Assembly (NCBI RefSeq): GCF_900112755.1
Contig: NZ_FOMW01000006.1
Coordinates: 217,701-281,700 of the forward strand
Direction of reading: 5' to 3'
Source: Sulfitobacter brevis
GTDB lineage: Bacteria; Pseudomonadota; Alphaproteobacteria; Rhodobacterales; Rhodobacteraceae
Length of the DNA stretch: 64,000 bases
Shown here: piece after piece, positions 17,682-26,706 of the stretch
How positions within the stretch are numbered: the stretch's first letter is position 1
How the letters are laid out: each line of letters starts with the position of its first letter
Made by a program: the position numbers and the translations under genes
Notes under the pieces: generated by a model
Told to the model about the DNA's origin: nothing
Database searches by the model: none
What the model saw: the letters and a program-made list of their open reading frames with translations, nothing else

Positions 17682-18647
17682 ATGCAGGCGGAAATGGCAC
17701 CGGAACAGGCGCTGGAATGGTTTGATGCGGGCAAAGGCGCGGCATTGGCGACGGTGATCGAGACTTGGGGTTCGGCGCCGCGGCGGGTTGGCGCGCAATT
17801 GGTGGTTTCGGGCGATGGCGAAATGCAGGGATCGGTTTCGGGTGGCTGCGTCGAGGGGGCTGTGGTCGTCGAGGCTTTGGAGGTTTTGGCGCAGGGCGGC
17901 GTGCGGGTGCTGGAGTACGGCGTCAGTGACGGGGACGCTTTCTCTGTCGGTTTGGCCTGTGGTGGTACGATCCGGATTTTGGTTGAGCCGATTGGGGATG
18001 GCGGCATGCCGGTGCAAATGCTGCGGGAGTTGGTCGCGGCGCGGGCGGCGCGGCAGGCGGTGGCCTATGAGGTCGCCCTTGATGGTACGGCGCGGCAGTT
18101 GGTGCATGAAGGGCACGATCAGCGGTTTCGGATGGACCGCTCCGGATTGGAGCGGGAGGGAGTGCTTTTCGTGGCGATCCACAATCCGCCGTTGCGGCTG
18201 ATCGTGGTGGGCGGCGTGCATATCGCGCAGGTTTTGGTGAGCATGGCGGCGGGCGTCGGGTTTGATCCGGTGGTGGTGGACCCGCGCGAGGCTTTTGGCT
18301 CGGCGGCGCGGTTTCCGGGTGCACGGCTTATGAATGACTGGCCGGACGAGGCGCTGGAGGAGATCGGGTTGGACGCGCGCTGTGCTGTGGTGTTGTTGAC
18401 CCATGATCCCAAGCTTGATGATCCGGCACTGATGCGGGCGCTGGCCTCGGAGGCGTTTTATATCGGGGCGCTGGGCAGTTCGCGGACCCATGCAGCAAGG
18501 CTGGGGCGGATGCGGGAGGCAGGTTTTTCTGACGCGCACATCGCGCGCATCCACGGGCCGGTGGGTTTGGATATTGGCGCTGCAGGACCTGCGGAGATCG
18601 CAGTATCGATTCTCGCGCAAATGATTATGACGTTGAGGAAGCCGTGA
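17682..18647 (+). CDS. XdhC/CoxI family molybdenum-cofactor insertion protein
   Basis: A 321-residue accessory protein for molybdenum hydroxylases. The N-terminal XdhC domain has GKGAALATVIETWGSAPRRVG and GSVSGGCVEGAVV; the C-terminal Rossmann part has LIVVGGVHIAQVL and the conserved YIGALGSSRTHAARL. XdhC proteins bind molybdenum cofactor and help sulfurate and insert it into the large subunit. The start at 17682 follows GAGAGGA; it overlaps the next gene by four bases (GTGA), and both precede coxSLM. Confidence 0.9.
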   Translation: MQAEMAPEQALEWFDAGKGAALATVIETWGSAPRRVGAQLVVSGDGEMQGSVSGGCVEGAVVVEALEVLAQGGVRVLEYGVSDGDAFSVGLACGGTIRILVEPIGDGGMPVQMLRELVAARAARQAVAYEVALDGTARQLVHEGHDQRFRMDRSGLEREGVLFVAIHNPPLRLIVVGGVHIAQVLVSMAAGVGFDPVVVDPREAFGSAARFPGARLMNDWPDEALEEIGLDARCAVVLLTHDPKLDDPALMRALASEAFYIGALGSSRTHAARLGRMREAGFSDAHIARIHGPVGLDIGAAGPAEIAVSILAQMIMTLRKP

Positions 18648-19633
18648 AGTTCGGTCCGGTACCGGTTGCGCAAGCGGCAGGGGCAGTTCTGGCGCATTCG
18701 GTGCAACTTGCGGCCGGGCGTTTGCGCAAGGGTCGCGTGCTTAGCGACGCCGATGTTGCAGCGCTGAGGGCGGCGGAGATTGCGCAGGTGATTGTGGCGC
18801 GGCTGGCGGACGAGGATGTCGGCGAAGACCATGCGGCAGCGCGTTTGGCGCAGGCGGTGTTGGGCGCGGGCACGGGGTTGCACGTGACAGCGCCGTTCAC
18901 GGGGCGGGTCAATCTGTTGGCCGAGGGGGCGGGAGTAGTGGTGCTGAACGTGGCCGCGTTGGAAGCGGTGAACGCGGTGCATCCGATGATCACCATCGCT
19001 ACGGTTTCCCCTTTTCAGCAGATGGCGCAGGGCGGGATGGTCGCGACGATCAAGATCATTTCTTACGGTGTGCCGGAAGCGGATCTGGCGCAGGCCTGCG
19101 CTGCCGCAGGGGCAGGCGCAATCCGGCTGGCGATGCCAGTGCTGCGCAGTGCCACATTGATCATCACCGAGATCGAGGGCGGGGTCGGCTACAAGGGGCG
19201 CAAGGCCATCGAGGCGCGGCTGGCTGCCTTGGGTGTGACCTTGGAAAGCGTTGTGATGACCCGCCATGAGACAAGCGCATTGGCTGCGGCGATTGCGGAT
19301 GCCGCGAGCGAGCTGGTGTTGGTTTTGACCGGCTCGGCAACCTCGGACCCAGAAGATGTGGCTCCTTCGGCCTTGCGGGCGGCGGGCGGCGAGGTGACGC
19401 GCTTTGGTATGCCTGTCGATCCCGGTAACCTATTGTTTCTGGGCCATATAGGCACACAGCAAGTCATTGGCCTGCCGGGCTGTGCGCGGTCGCCCGCTTT
19501 GAACGGGGCCGATTGGGTCATGAGCCGGATCATTTGTGGCATCGCCGTTGCGGGGGCGGATATCGCGGCAATGGGTGTCGGGGGATTGCTCAAGGAAATC
19601 CCGACCCGCCCGCAGCCGCGCCGGGGCCGATGA
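18644..19633 (+). CDS. Molybdopterin-binding protein of the cox cluster
   Basis: A 329-residue protein with a MoaB/MogA-type molybdopterin-binding domain in its C-terminal half (LVLVLTGSATSDPEDVAPSA, GMPVDPGNLLFLG, VIGLPGCARSPALNGADW). The N-terminal part (VPVAQAAGAVLAHSVQL, LRKGRVLSDADVAAL) resembles the MoeA-like domain found in such accessory proteins. GTG start coupled to the xdhC-like gene. It probably prepares or inserts molybdenum cofactor for the CoxL-like enzyme just downstream. Confidence 0.85.
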   Translation: MKFGPVPVAQAAGAVLAHSVQLAAGRLRKGRVLSDADVAALRAAEIAQVIVARLADEDVGEDHAAARLAQAVLGAGTGLHVTAPFTGRVNLLAEGAGVVVLNVAALEAVNAVHPMITIATVSPFQQMAQGGMVATIKIISYGVPEADLAQACAAAGAGAIRLAMPVLRSATLIITEIEGGVGYKGRKAIEARLAALGVTLESVVMTRHETSALAAAIADAASELVLVLTGSATSDPEDVAPSALRAAGGEVTRFGMPVDPGNLLFLGHIGTQQVIGLPGCARSPALNGADWVMSRIICGIAVAGADIAAMGVGGLLKEIPTRPQPRRGR

Positions 19634-19770
19634 GCGTGCCGCAGTGCAGCGTGTTCCGGGAGTTAATGCACTATGATGCCGCAACTGTGAGAATTGCAAA
19701 AAGACGGTTCTCAACCGCGCGAAGGCGTGCTTAACTCGCTTATAACAAGAATGAAAACGGGGAGGATATC

Positions 19771-20256
19771 ATGCCACAGGTCAAGATGACCGTGAACGGA
19801 AAGGCCGCATCTGGCGAAGTGGAGGGCCGTACCTTGTTGGTGCAGTTCCTGCGCGAGGATCAGGGGCTGACCGGCACGCATGTCGGATGTGATACCAGCC
19901 AGTGTGGGGCTTGTGTGGTGCATGTGAACGGCGAGGCAGTGAAATCCTGCACGATGTTCGCCGTCGAAGCGGATGGCGCCGAGGTCGCCACGATTGAGGG
20001 ACAGGCCGCGCCGGATGGCACCTTGAATGTGATCCAGCAAGCATTTCAGGATCACCACGGTTTGCAGTGCGGATTTTGCACCCCCGGTATGGTGATGTCG
20101 GCAGCAGCGCTGTTGAAAGACAATCCCAAGCCGACCGAAGCCGACGTGCGCCATTATCTGGACGGCAATATCTGCCGCTGCACGGGCTACCATAATATCG
20201 TCAAGGCGATCATGGCTGCTTCGGGGCAGGACGTCGGCGCGATTGCTGCCGAATAG
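19771..20256 (+). CDS. coxS: CO dehydrogenase-like small subunit, 2x[2Fe-2S]
   Basis: A 161-residue iron-sulfur subunit of a molybdenum hydroxylase. The N-terminal plant-type ferredoxin motif is [11 protein letters not shown] with a fourth cysteine in KSCTMFA; the C-terminal helical cluster motif is CGFCTPGM and ICRCTGYH. It moves electrons from the molybdenum site of CoxL to FAD in CoxM. A GGGGAGGATATC site precedes the ATG. Gene order S-L-M is that of form II clusters. Confidence 0.93.
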   Translation: MPQVKMTVNGKAASGEVEGRTLLVQFLREDQGLTGTHVGCDTSQCGACVVHVNGEAVKSCTMFAVEADGAEVATIEGQAAPDGTLNVIQQAFQDHHGLQCGFCTPGMVMSAAALLKDNPKPTEADVRHYLDGNICRCTGYHNIVKAIMAASGQDVGAIAAE

Positions 20257-20553
20257 GCATGAAGAATAGTCCCGATCTGACCCTCAGTACCGCTGCTGTA
20301 CCGTGTTTTTGGTGCAGCCGTGGCGAGGTATCGGGACTGCGTTAGGGAGGCGGTGGGGGTCGGTTCGCGAGGAGGCGATCTGACCCTATGAGCCGCAATA
20401 GGGGCGCCCCGCAGCGTGGCGCCTTGCCACCCCGACCAACCCGCGCGGCGTGCGGAGCGGATACCTTCGGGGCAGAAATACGCCAGACAGGAAGCGCGCC
20501 CGCCTGCGATGAATAGCAGGGGAATGTGACTTCGCCACAGGGAGGACGACACG
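20257..20553 (+). other. 297-base gap inside the coxS-coxL transcript with a hairpin
   Basis: No gene is seen. AGTCCCGAT (20268-20276) pairs with ATCGGGACT (20330-20338), and the phrase GATCTGACCCT occurs twice (20275-20285, 20377-20387). The gap is unusually long for an operon of stoichiometric subunits, so it may hold a processing site, an internal promoter or a removed gene. Confidence 0.5.
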
Positions 20554-22923
20554 ATGCCTAAGGACGGTGGAATTGGTGCCAGCAGCAAGCGGCGCGAGGA
20601 CATCCGGTTTTTAACCGGTGTGGGGAATTACACGGACGACATCAATCTTCGGGGGCAGGCGCATGTGTTCTTCCTGCGATCCGATGTGGCGCATGGCACG
20701 TTAAGCAATGTCGATACCTCGGCGGCAGAAAGCATGCCCGGCGTGGTCAAGATTTTCACCGGCGCGGATTTCGAGGCGATTGGCGGTATTCCGTGCGGCT
20801 GGCAAATTACCGACCGGCATGGCCAACCGATGCAAGAGCCCAAGCACCCTGTATTGGCTCATGGCAAGGTGCGCCACGTTGGCGAGCCGATTGCGGCGGT
20901 GGTTGCCGAAACGCTGGCGCAAGCCCGCGATGCGGCCGAGGCAATTGTCGTTGACATCGACGACCTGCCTGCCGTGGTTAATATGAAGGACGCCGTTAAA
21001 GAGGGTGCCACCAAGGTCCACGACGATCTGACCTCGAACCTGTGTTACGACTGGGGTTTCGTGGAGGAGAATAAGGACGCGGTGAACAAAGCCTTTGAAG
21101 AGGCCGCCCACGTCACGACGCTTGAACTGGTCAACAACCGTTTGGTGGCCAACCCGATGGAGCCGCGCGTTGCGGTGGGCGATTACGCCCGTGGCACCGG
21201 CGACCACACACTTTATACCACCAGCCAGAACCCGCATGTCATCCGCCTGCTGATGGGGGCCTTTGTTCTGGGCATCCCCGAGCACAAGCTGCGCGTTGTG
21301 GCACCGGATGTCGGCGGTGGTTTTGGCACCAAAATCTTCCACTATCAGGAAGAGGCGTTTTGCACATTCGCGGCCAAAGCCTGTAACCGTCCGGTTAAAT
21401 GGACATCAAGCCGGACCGAAGCGTTTATGTCTGATGCGCATGGCCGAGACCACGTAACCAAGATCGAACTGGCGCTGGATGCTCAGAATAACTTTATGGC
21501 GATCCGCACCGATACCTATGCCAACATGGGCGCTTACCTCAGCACCTTCGCGCCATCGGTCCCGACATGGCTGCATGGCACCTTGATGGCGGGCAACTAT
21601 AAGACGCCGCTGATCTATGTGAACGTGAAGGCAGTGTTTACCAATACGGTGCCGGTCGATGCCTATCGCGGCGCTGGACGGCCGGAGGCGACTTATCAGT
21701 TGGAGCGGCTGGTCGATAAGGCCGCGCATGAATTGAAGATCGATCCGATTGCGCTCAGGCGCCAGAACTTCATCACCGAGTTTCCCTATGCCACGCCTGT
21801 GGCCGTGGAATATGACACCGGTGATTACATCGCCACAATGGACAAGCTCGAAGAGATGGCCGACCACGGCGGTTTCGCCGCACGGCGGGCGGCGTCCGAG
21901 GCCAAAGGCAAGCTGCGCGGCTTTGGTGTGAACTGCTATATCGAGGCGTGCGGTATCGCACCCAGCAATCTTGTCGGCCAGCTGGGCGCGCGTGCGGGTC
22001 TGTATGAAAGCGCCACGGTACGGGTCAATGCGACTGGCGGGCTTGTGGTGATGACCGGCAGCCACAGTCACGGGCAGGGGCATGAGACCGCCTTTCCGCA
22101 GGTGATCGCTGATATGATCGGGATTCCCGAGGACATGATCGAGATCGTGCATGGCGACACGGCCAACTCGCCGATGGGGATGGGCACCTACGGGTCGCGC
22201 TCTCTGGCGGTCGGTGGCTCTGCGATGGTGCGGGCGACGGAAAAGATTATCGCCAAAGCCAAGAAGATCGCCTCGCACCTGCTCGAAGCCTCGGAAGGGG
22301 ATATCGAGTTGAAGGACGGTGCGTTCAGCGTGGCGGGGACTGACAAGTCAGTAGCTTGGGGCGATGTGACACTCGCGGCCTATGTGCCACACAACTATCC
22401 GTTGGAGGATCTGGAACCCGGTTTGGAAGAGACCGCGTTTTACGACCCCTCGAACTTCACCTACCCCTCGGGCGCCTATGCCTGCGAGGTTGAGTTGGAC
22501 CCTGAAACCGGCCATGTCGCGATTGAACGGTTCTGGGCGGCGGATGATTTTGGCAATATCGTGAACCCGATGATCGTGACCGGTCAGGTGCATGGCGGCT
22601 TGGCGCAGGGCATTGGTCAGGCGCTGATGGAGAACTGCGCCTACGACAGTGACGGGCAATTGCTGAGCGCCTCCTATATGGACTATGCGATGCCCCGGGC
22701 CAGCGATCTGCCGTTCTATGACGTCGATCATTCGTGCCAGACGCCTTGCACGCACAACCCCTTGGGCGTGAAAGGCTGTGGCGAGGCGGGGGCGATCGGG
22801 TCGCCACCGGCGGTTGTTAACGCGGTTCTGGATGCGATGCGGTCGGGCGGGCATGACATCGCCCATATCGACATGCCGGTCACGCCGTCGCGGGTTTGGA
22901 ACGCGATGAACGGCCAAGGATAA
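20554..22923 (+). CDS. coxL: CO dehydrogenase-like molybdenum hydroxylase large subunit, form II
   Basis: A 789-residue catalytic subunit that binds molybdenum-cytosine dinucleotide. The active-site loop reads AYRGAGR (residues 370-376), the signature of form II; genuine CO dehydrogenases (form I) have AYXCSFR with the copper-binding cysteine, which is absent here. Other family segments are GVGNYTDD, DVGGGFGTK, GSHSHGQGHETAFPQ and the C-terminal GVKGCGEAGAIGSPPA with the catalytic glutamate. The substrate is therefore not safely CO. The ribosome site is GGGAGGACGAC. Confidence 0.92.
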   Translation: MPKDGGIGASSKRREDIRFLTGVGNYTDDINLRGQAHVFFLRSDVAHGTLSNVDTSAAESMPGVVKIFTGADFEAIGGIPCGWQITDRHGQPMQEPKHPVLAHGKVRHVGEPIAAVVAETLAQARDAAEAIVVDIDDLPAVVNMKDAVKEGATKVHDDLTSNLCYDWGFVEENKDAVNKAFEEAAHVTTLELVNNRLVANPMEPRVAVGDYARGTGDHTLYTTSQNPHVIRLLMGAFVLGIPEHKLRVVAPDVGGGFGTKIFHYQEEAFCTFAAKACNRPVKWTSSRTEAFMSDAHGRDHVTKIELALDAQNNFMAIRTDTYANMGAYLSTFAPSVPTWLHGTLMAGNYKTPLIYVNVKAVFTNTVPVDAYRGAGRPEATYQLERLVDKAAHELKIDPIALRRQNFITEFPYATPVAVEYDTGDYIATMDKLEEMADHGGFAARRAASEAKGKLRGFGVNCYIEACGIAPSNLVGQLGARAGLYESATVRVNATGGLVVMTGSHSHGQGHETAFPQVIADMIGIPEDMIEIVHGDTANSPMGMGTYGSRSLAVGGSAMVRATEKIIAKAKKIASHLLEASEGDIELKDGAFSVAGTDKSVAWGDVTLAAYVPHNYPLEDLEPGLEETAFYDPSNFTYPSGAYACEVELDPETGHVAIERFWAADDFGNIVNPMIVTGQVHGGLAQGIGQALMENCAYDSDGQLLSASYMDYAMPRASDLPFYDVDHSCQTPCTHNPLGVKGCGEAGAIGSPPAVVNAVLDAMRSGGHDIAHIDMPVTPSRVWNAMNGQG

Positions 22924-22933
22924 AGGTATGGGA

Positions 22934-22963
22934 CCGGGGGGCCATCCCCCCGAAGCCCCCCGG
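22934..22963 (+). other. Intercistronic GC-rich hairpin between coxL and coxM
   Basis: CCGGGGGG pairs exactly with CCCCCCGG across 14 bases, 11 bases after the coxL stop, with no T run. It could stabilise the upstream message or lower coxM expression. Confidence 0.55.
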
Positions 22964-23036
22964 AGTTTGTCCGGCCAAATGAAGCAGGGTGTCGGCTTGT
23001 TTGCACAGCCGGACATGCCAACCGAGAGGAAGAACA

Positions 23037-23825
23037 ATGTATAATTTCGATATAGAGCGGCCCGGCACGGTTGCGGATGCTGTTTCTGCTTTGGGGCGCG
23101 AGGAAGCGCAGCCTTTGAGCGGCGGCCAGACGCTGATCCCGACACTCAAGGCGCGGCTTGCAGCGCCTTCGGTGCTGGTGTCGTTGAGCGGCATTGAAGA
23201 GTTGAAGGGCGTCCGGATGGAGGGCGGCAAGCTGTGCATCGGTGGTGGCACCACGCACGGGCGCGTGGCGCGCGAAGCTGAGGCACACTATCCGGGGTTG
23301 GCATCGCTGGCCGCGCGGATTGGCGACCCTGCGGTGCGCAACCGCGGCACCATTGGCGGGTCGCTGGCCAATAACGACCCGTCGGCCTGTTATCCTGCCG
23401 GTGCCTTGGGCAGTGGTGCGACCATCTTGACCAACAGCCGTGAGATTGCGGCGGATGATTACTTTCAGGGCATGTTCAGCACGGCGCTGGAAGAGGGCGA
23501 GATTGTCACCGAAGTCAGATTTCCGGTGCCCAGTGCCGCGCGCTATGAAAAGTTCATCCAGCCTGCCTCGCGCTTCCCGCTGGTTGCAGCCTTTGTGGCG
23601 CGGTTCGAGGACGGCGTGCGGGTGGCGATTACCGGTGCCTCCAACAACGGCGTGTTCCGCTGGCCCGAGGCCGAAGTGGCGCTTTCGTCGAGCTTTACCG
23701 CCGATGCGTTGGAAGGGCTAACGTTGTCGGGCGACGAGATGATCAGCGATCTGCACGGATCGGGCCAATATCGTGCCCATCTGTGCGGTGTGATGACCAA
23801 ACGGGCGGTTGCTTCCCTGGTCTAA
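23037..23825 (+). CDS. coxM: CO dehydrogenase-like medium (FAD) subunit
   Basis: A 262-residue FAD subunit. FAD motifs are GGQTLIPTLKARL and the paired TIGGSLANNDPSACYPAGAL; the N-terminus YNFDIERPGTVADAV is typical. It passes electrons from the CoxS clusters to the quinone pool or another acceptor. The start at 23037 has GAGAGGAAG; 16 codons upstream to 22989 are not conserved. It ends at a terminator that closes the cluster. Confidence 0.92.
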   Translation: MYNFDIERPGTVADAVSALGREEAQPLSGGQTLIPTLKARLAAPSVLVSLSGIEELKGVRMEGGKLCIGGGTTHGRVAREAEAHYPGLASLAARIGDPAVRNRGTIGGSLANNDPSACYPAGALGSGATILTNSREIAADDYFQGMFSTALEEGEIVTEVRFPVPSAARYEKFIQPASRFPLVAAFVARFEDGVRVAITGASNNGVFRWPEAEVALSSSFTADALEGLTLSGDEMISDLHGSGQYRAHLCGVMTKRAVASLV

Positions 23826-23856
23826 GGATACAGTAAGCGCCTGTCTGCGTTGAAGT

Positions 23857-23892
23857 AATGCCGCGCCTGTCTGATCGGGGGCGGCATTTTTC
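23857..23892 (+). terminator. Terminator after coxM
   Basis: AATGCCGC and GCGGCATT form the stem and a T run follows. Confidence 0.75.
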
Positions 23893-24019
23893 GTTTGATA
23901 TCGGATAGCAGGGTTATTGCGGGGGCGTTGATATAGGATAGCGGAACTCTTGTGGCTTAAATGCGTTGTACGACAAGCGCTGCCCGAACGGCGTTCAAAT
24001 GAACCGTGAGGACTAATCC

Positions 24020-25807
24020 ATGAAGAAGATTCTGAAATCAACCACCTCGTTGGGGCTGAGCATCGCGCTCGCGCTGCCGACCGCTGGTTTCTCCCAGACG
24101 GCTGAGTGTAACCCGAAGATCAAAAAAGCCGAGTTCCCCTGTGAGTTCCAGGGTGAGACGGTAAATAACACGGAAGAATACCGGCTGCTGAAAGGCCTGA
24201 TGGCTGACGAAGCGGAAGCAGAGACAGAAGCGGACGTTGATGCCTCTGCTGAAGCGACCACCGAGGCCGATGCAGCTGCTGCTGCCGATGCGCAGACAAC
24301 TGCCGAGAAGCAGATTGAAGCGCTGGCCGACGCCGTGGCGAAAGAGCAAGCTGACGCGGATGCCAAAGCTGCTGCTGCTGACGCACAAGCTGTTGCTGAC
24401 GCGCAGGCCGCTGCCGACGCTCAGACGGCTGCTGATGCGCAGGCTGCGACTGACGCACAAGCTGCTGCCGATACGCAGGCCGCTGCCGACGCTCAAGCGG
24501 CTGCTGATGCGCAGGCTGCGACTGACGCACAAGCTGCTGCCGATACGCAGGCCGCTGCCGATGCGCAGGCTGCGACTGACGCACAAGCTGCAACAAATGC
24601 TCAAGCTGCTGCTGACGCACAAGCTGCCGCTGACGCACAGGCTGCCCAGAGTGCCGCCACCCAAGCGGACACAGATGCTGCCGCAGCTGAGGAAGCCCAG
24701 CAGGAGGCCCGCCGCGCGGAGCGCCGTGAGGAGCGCCGCAAAGAACAGGCTGCAGAGCGTGAAGCGCTGGCAGAAGCTGCTGCTGCTGCCGAAGCCGGCA
24801 CCTCTGAAGGCGAAGTTGTGACTGAAGAAGTCACCGATAGCGACGTGCGTACCTCCGACGAAGAGTTCGCCACTAAAGTTACCGCAACTGGCCAGACTGC
24901 CGAGCCTGCTGCAAAAAGCGACGACGGGCTAAGCAAGTTTGAAAAAGCTCTGCTGGTAGGTTTGGGGGCAGTTGCTGTCGGATCGTTGCTCAAGAACGGT
25001 GACAAGATCGTCAGCCGCTCGGGCGACCGTGTGGTGATCGAAGACCCAAATGGCGATCTGCGCGTGCTGAAAGACGATGATGCGCTGATCCGTCGCCCCG
25101 GTGACGAAGTGCGGACCGAAACCTTCAACGACGGCTCAACCCGCACTGTTGTGGTGAAGCCTGATGGATCGCAGATTGTTACCATTCGCGGTCGCGATGG
25201 ATCAGTTCTGCGCCGCGTGAACGTCGATGCGCGCGGCCAGGAATACATCTTGTTTGATGATCTGGTTGAAGAGCGTGAAGTGATCGTGAATGATCTTCCA
25301 CAGGTCCAGCGGACCGCCGCGGTTTCCGTGGGCCAGCAGGACGAAGCTGCGCTGCGTGCCGCTTTGCAGTCCCAGCGGAACGGAGATCAGGCGCGTACCT
25401 TCTCGCTCCGTCAGGTGCGTGAAATTACTCAGGTTCGCGCAATGGCGCCCGAGCTTGAACTCGACGCAGTCCGCTTCGATACCGGGTCCGCTGCTATCCG
25501 TCCTGAGCAGGCACGTTCGCTTGCGCGGATCGGTAACACGCTGAGCCAGATGATCGCAGAAGATCCACGTACGGTGATTTTGGTCGAAGGCCACACCGAT
25601 GCGGTCGGCGATGCGTCCTACAACCTGTCGCTGTCTGACCGTCGTGCCGAGACTGTAGCACTGGCGTTAACCGAATACTTTGATGTGCCGCCAGAAAACC
25701 TGATCACTCAGGGTTACGGCGAATCCAGCCTCAAAGTGCCGTCACAGACTGCCGAAGTAGCAAACCGTCGCGCCGTTGTGCGCAACATCACCAACCTGCT
25801 GCGGTAA
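24020..25807 (+). CDS. OmpA-family protein with QAAADA repeats
   Basis: A 595-residue exported protein. A signal peptide (MKKILKSTTSLGLSIALALP) is followed by a short cysteine-containing region, a low-complexity stretch of hexapeptides of the QAAADA type (about residues 120-210), an arginine/glutamate-rich helix (QQEARRAERREERRKEQ), a hydrophobic GLGAVAVGSLL segment, and repeated RDG/DG strands. The last 110 residues are an OmpA-like peptidoglycan-binding domain (FDTGSAAIRPEQARSLARIG and VEGHTDAVGDASYNLSLSDR). The family anchors the outer envelope to peptidoglycan; the alanine-rich helix probably spans the periplasm as a spacer. Confidence 0.88.
   Translation: MKKILKSTTSLGLSIALALPTAGFSQTAECNPKIKKAEFPCEFQGETVNNTEEYRLLKGLMADEAEAETEADVDASAEATTEADAAAAADAQTTAEKQIEALADAVAKEQADADAKAAAADAQAVADAQAAADAQTAADAQAATDAQAAADTQAAADAQAAADAQAATDAQAAADTQAAADAQAATDAQAATNAQAAADAQAAADAQAAQSAATQADTDAAAAEEAQQEARRAERREERRKEQAAEREALAEAAAAAEAGTSEGEVVTEEVTDSDVRTSDEEFATKVTATGQTAEPAAKSDDGLSKFEKALLVGLGAVAVGSLLKNGDKIVSRSGDRVVIEDPNGDLRVLKDDDALIRRPGDEVRTETFNDGSTRTVVVKPDGSQIVTIRGRDGSVLRRVNVDARGQEYILFDDLVEEREVIVNDLPQVQRTAAVSVGQQDEAALRAALQSQRNGDQARTFSLRQVREITQVRAMAPELELDAVRFDTGSAAIRPEQARSLARIGNTLSQMIAEDPRTVILVEGHTDAVGDASYNLSLSDRRAETVALALTEYFDVPPENLITQGYGESSLKVPSQTAEVANRRAVVRNITNLLR
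24382..24651 (+). repeat. 18-bp coding repeats with a 72-bp higher-order duplication
   Basis: Hexapeptide units of 18 bases are tandemly arrayed, and a four-unit block beginning at 24429 recurs almost exactly 72 bases later at 24501. Recent unequal crossing-over or slippage explains this. Confidence 0.85.
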
Positions 25808-25835
25808 GTCCCGAATAGTTTGGTTAACGAGTATG

Positions 25836-25862
25836 AGGCCTCCGTTTTGCGGGGGCCTTTTT
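25836..25862 (+). terminator. Terminator after the OmpA-family gene
   Basis: AGGCCTCCG pairs with CGGGGGCCT (one wobble) over a TTTTG loop and is followed by TTTTT. Confidence 0.8.
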
Positions 25863-25900
25863 CGTGGGATGCTCCGCAAGGGCTGCGTATCCCAAGACAT

Positions 25901-25937
25901 AAAAAAACCGCCCCCAACAATGTCGGGGGCGGTTTCT
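25901..25937 (-). terminator. Terminator after infC
   Basis: ACCGCCCCC and GGGGGCGGT form a strong stem; reading the minus strand, a run of seven T follows. Confidence 0.85.
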
Positions 25938-25956
25938 TGTATCAATAGGGGAGGCG

Positions 25957-26505
25957 TTATTTGTTCGGCATCGGGCCGATCAACATCACCATCTGGCGGC
26001 CTTCCATCTTGGGAAAGTTCTCTACCCGACCATGCTCTTTGGTATCTTCGGCAACCCGCTCAAGCAGTTCGCGCCCCAAATTCTGGTGCGCCATTTCGCG
26101 GCCACGGAAACGCAGGGTGACCTTCACCTTGTCGCCATTTTCCAGAAATTTGAACACGTTACGCATTTTGACTTCGTAATCGTTGGTGTCAGTGTTCGGA
26201 CGGAACTTGACCTCTTTGATCTCGATAATCTTTTGCTTTTTGCGGGCCTCGGCCTCGCGCTTTTGCGTCTCGTATTTAAACTTGCCAAAGTCCATAATTT
26301 TACAGACGGGCGGGCTGGCGTTTGGCGAAATCTCGACCAGATCAAGTCCCGCTTCCTCGGCCATTTCCATGGCGCGGGCGGGAGTGACAACACCCGCATT
26401 CTCGCCGTCAGCACCGATCAGGCGGATTTCGGGTGAGCGAATACTGTCGTTGACGCGAGGGCCGGTGTCGCGGGTCGGCGGCGCGTTGTGTGGTCTGCGA
26501 GCGAT
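25957..26505 (-). CDS. infC: Translation initiation factor IF-3, ATC start
   Basis: IF-3 binds the 30S subunit and proofreads start-codon choice. The 182-residue protein begins [20 protein letters not shown] after the initiator; the [36 protein letters not shown] and [11 protein letters not shown] motifs are all typical. No ATG or GTG lies near the conserved N-terminus: the codon there is ATC at 26505-26503, with AAAGGA eight bases upstream. Near-cognate starts (ATT in E. coli) make infC sensitive to its own product, since IF-3 rejects them. The first ATG (26370) would remove 45 conserved residues. Confidence 0.92.
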   Translation of the reverse strand: MARRPHNAPPTRDTGPRVNDSIRSPEIRLIGADGENAGVVTPARAMEMAEEAGLDLVEISPNASPPVCKIMDFGKFKYETQKREAEARKKQKIIEIKEVKFRPNTDTNDYEVKMRNVFKFLENGDKVKVTLRFRGREMAHQNLGRELLERVAEDTKEHGRVENFPKMEGRQMVMLIGPMPNK

Positions 26506-26706
26506 GGTGAGTGTCCTTTGATTGTTGAGTAATTCGAAGCTGCAATCTAGACCCCGTATAGGGGTTCTTCAAGTCGCTAATTCCACTCTCTAGGGCCACT
26601 ACAGTGGATTTTATGCTTGAAATCGGTGTGCATGAGCCGCATTTGATCTTTAATTGACGATATCGGCCCCCATACGGGCCTTGGCCTTTGGCATAAGGAA
26701 TACGCC

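Noticed and set aside
17505..18647. 380-residue version of the XdhC-like protein
   Set aside because: The first 59 codons pass through the palindromic element; a start with GAGAGGA exists at 17682.
20554..22923. Form I CO dehydrogenase
   Set aside because: The active loop is AYRGAGR, without the copper-ligand cysteine of AYXCSFR.
24382..24651. CRISPR-like array
   Set aside because: The repeats are adjacent, in frame and coding; there are no unique spacers. No CRISPR array or cas gene is in the window.
24038..24664. Minus-strand frames of 170-210 residues opposite the OmpA-family gene
   Set aside because: They are mirror products of the repetitive 18-bp units and have no ribosome sites or domains.
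25957..26370. IF-3 starting at the first ATG
   Set aside because: It would remove 45 conserved residues; the conserved N-terminus is open upstream to an ATC with a good ribosome site.
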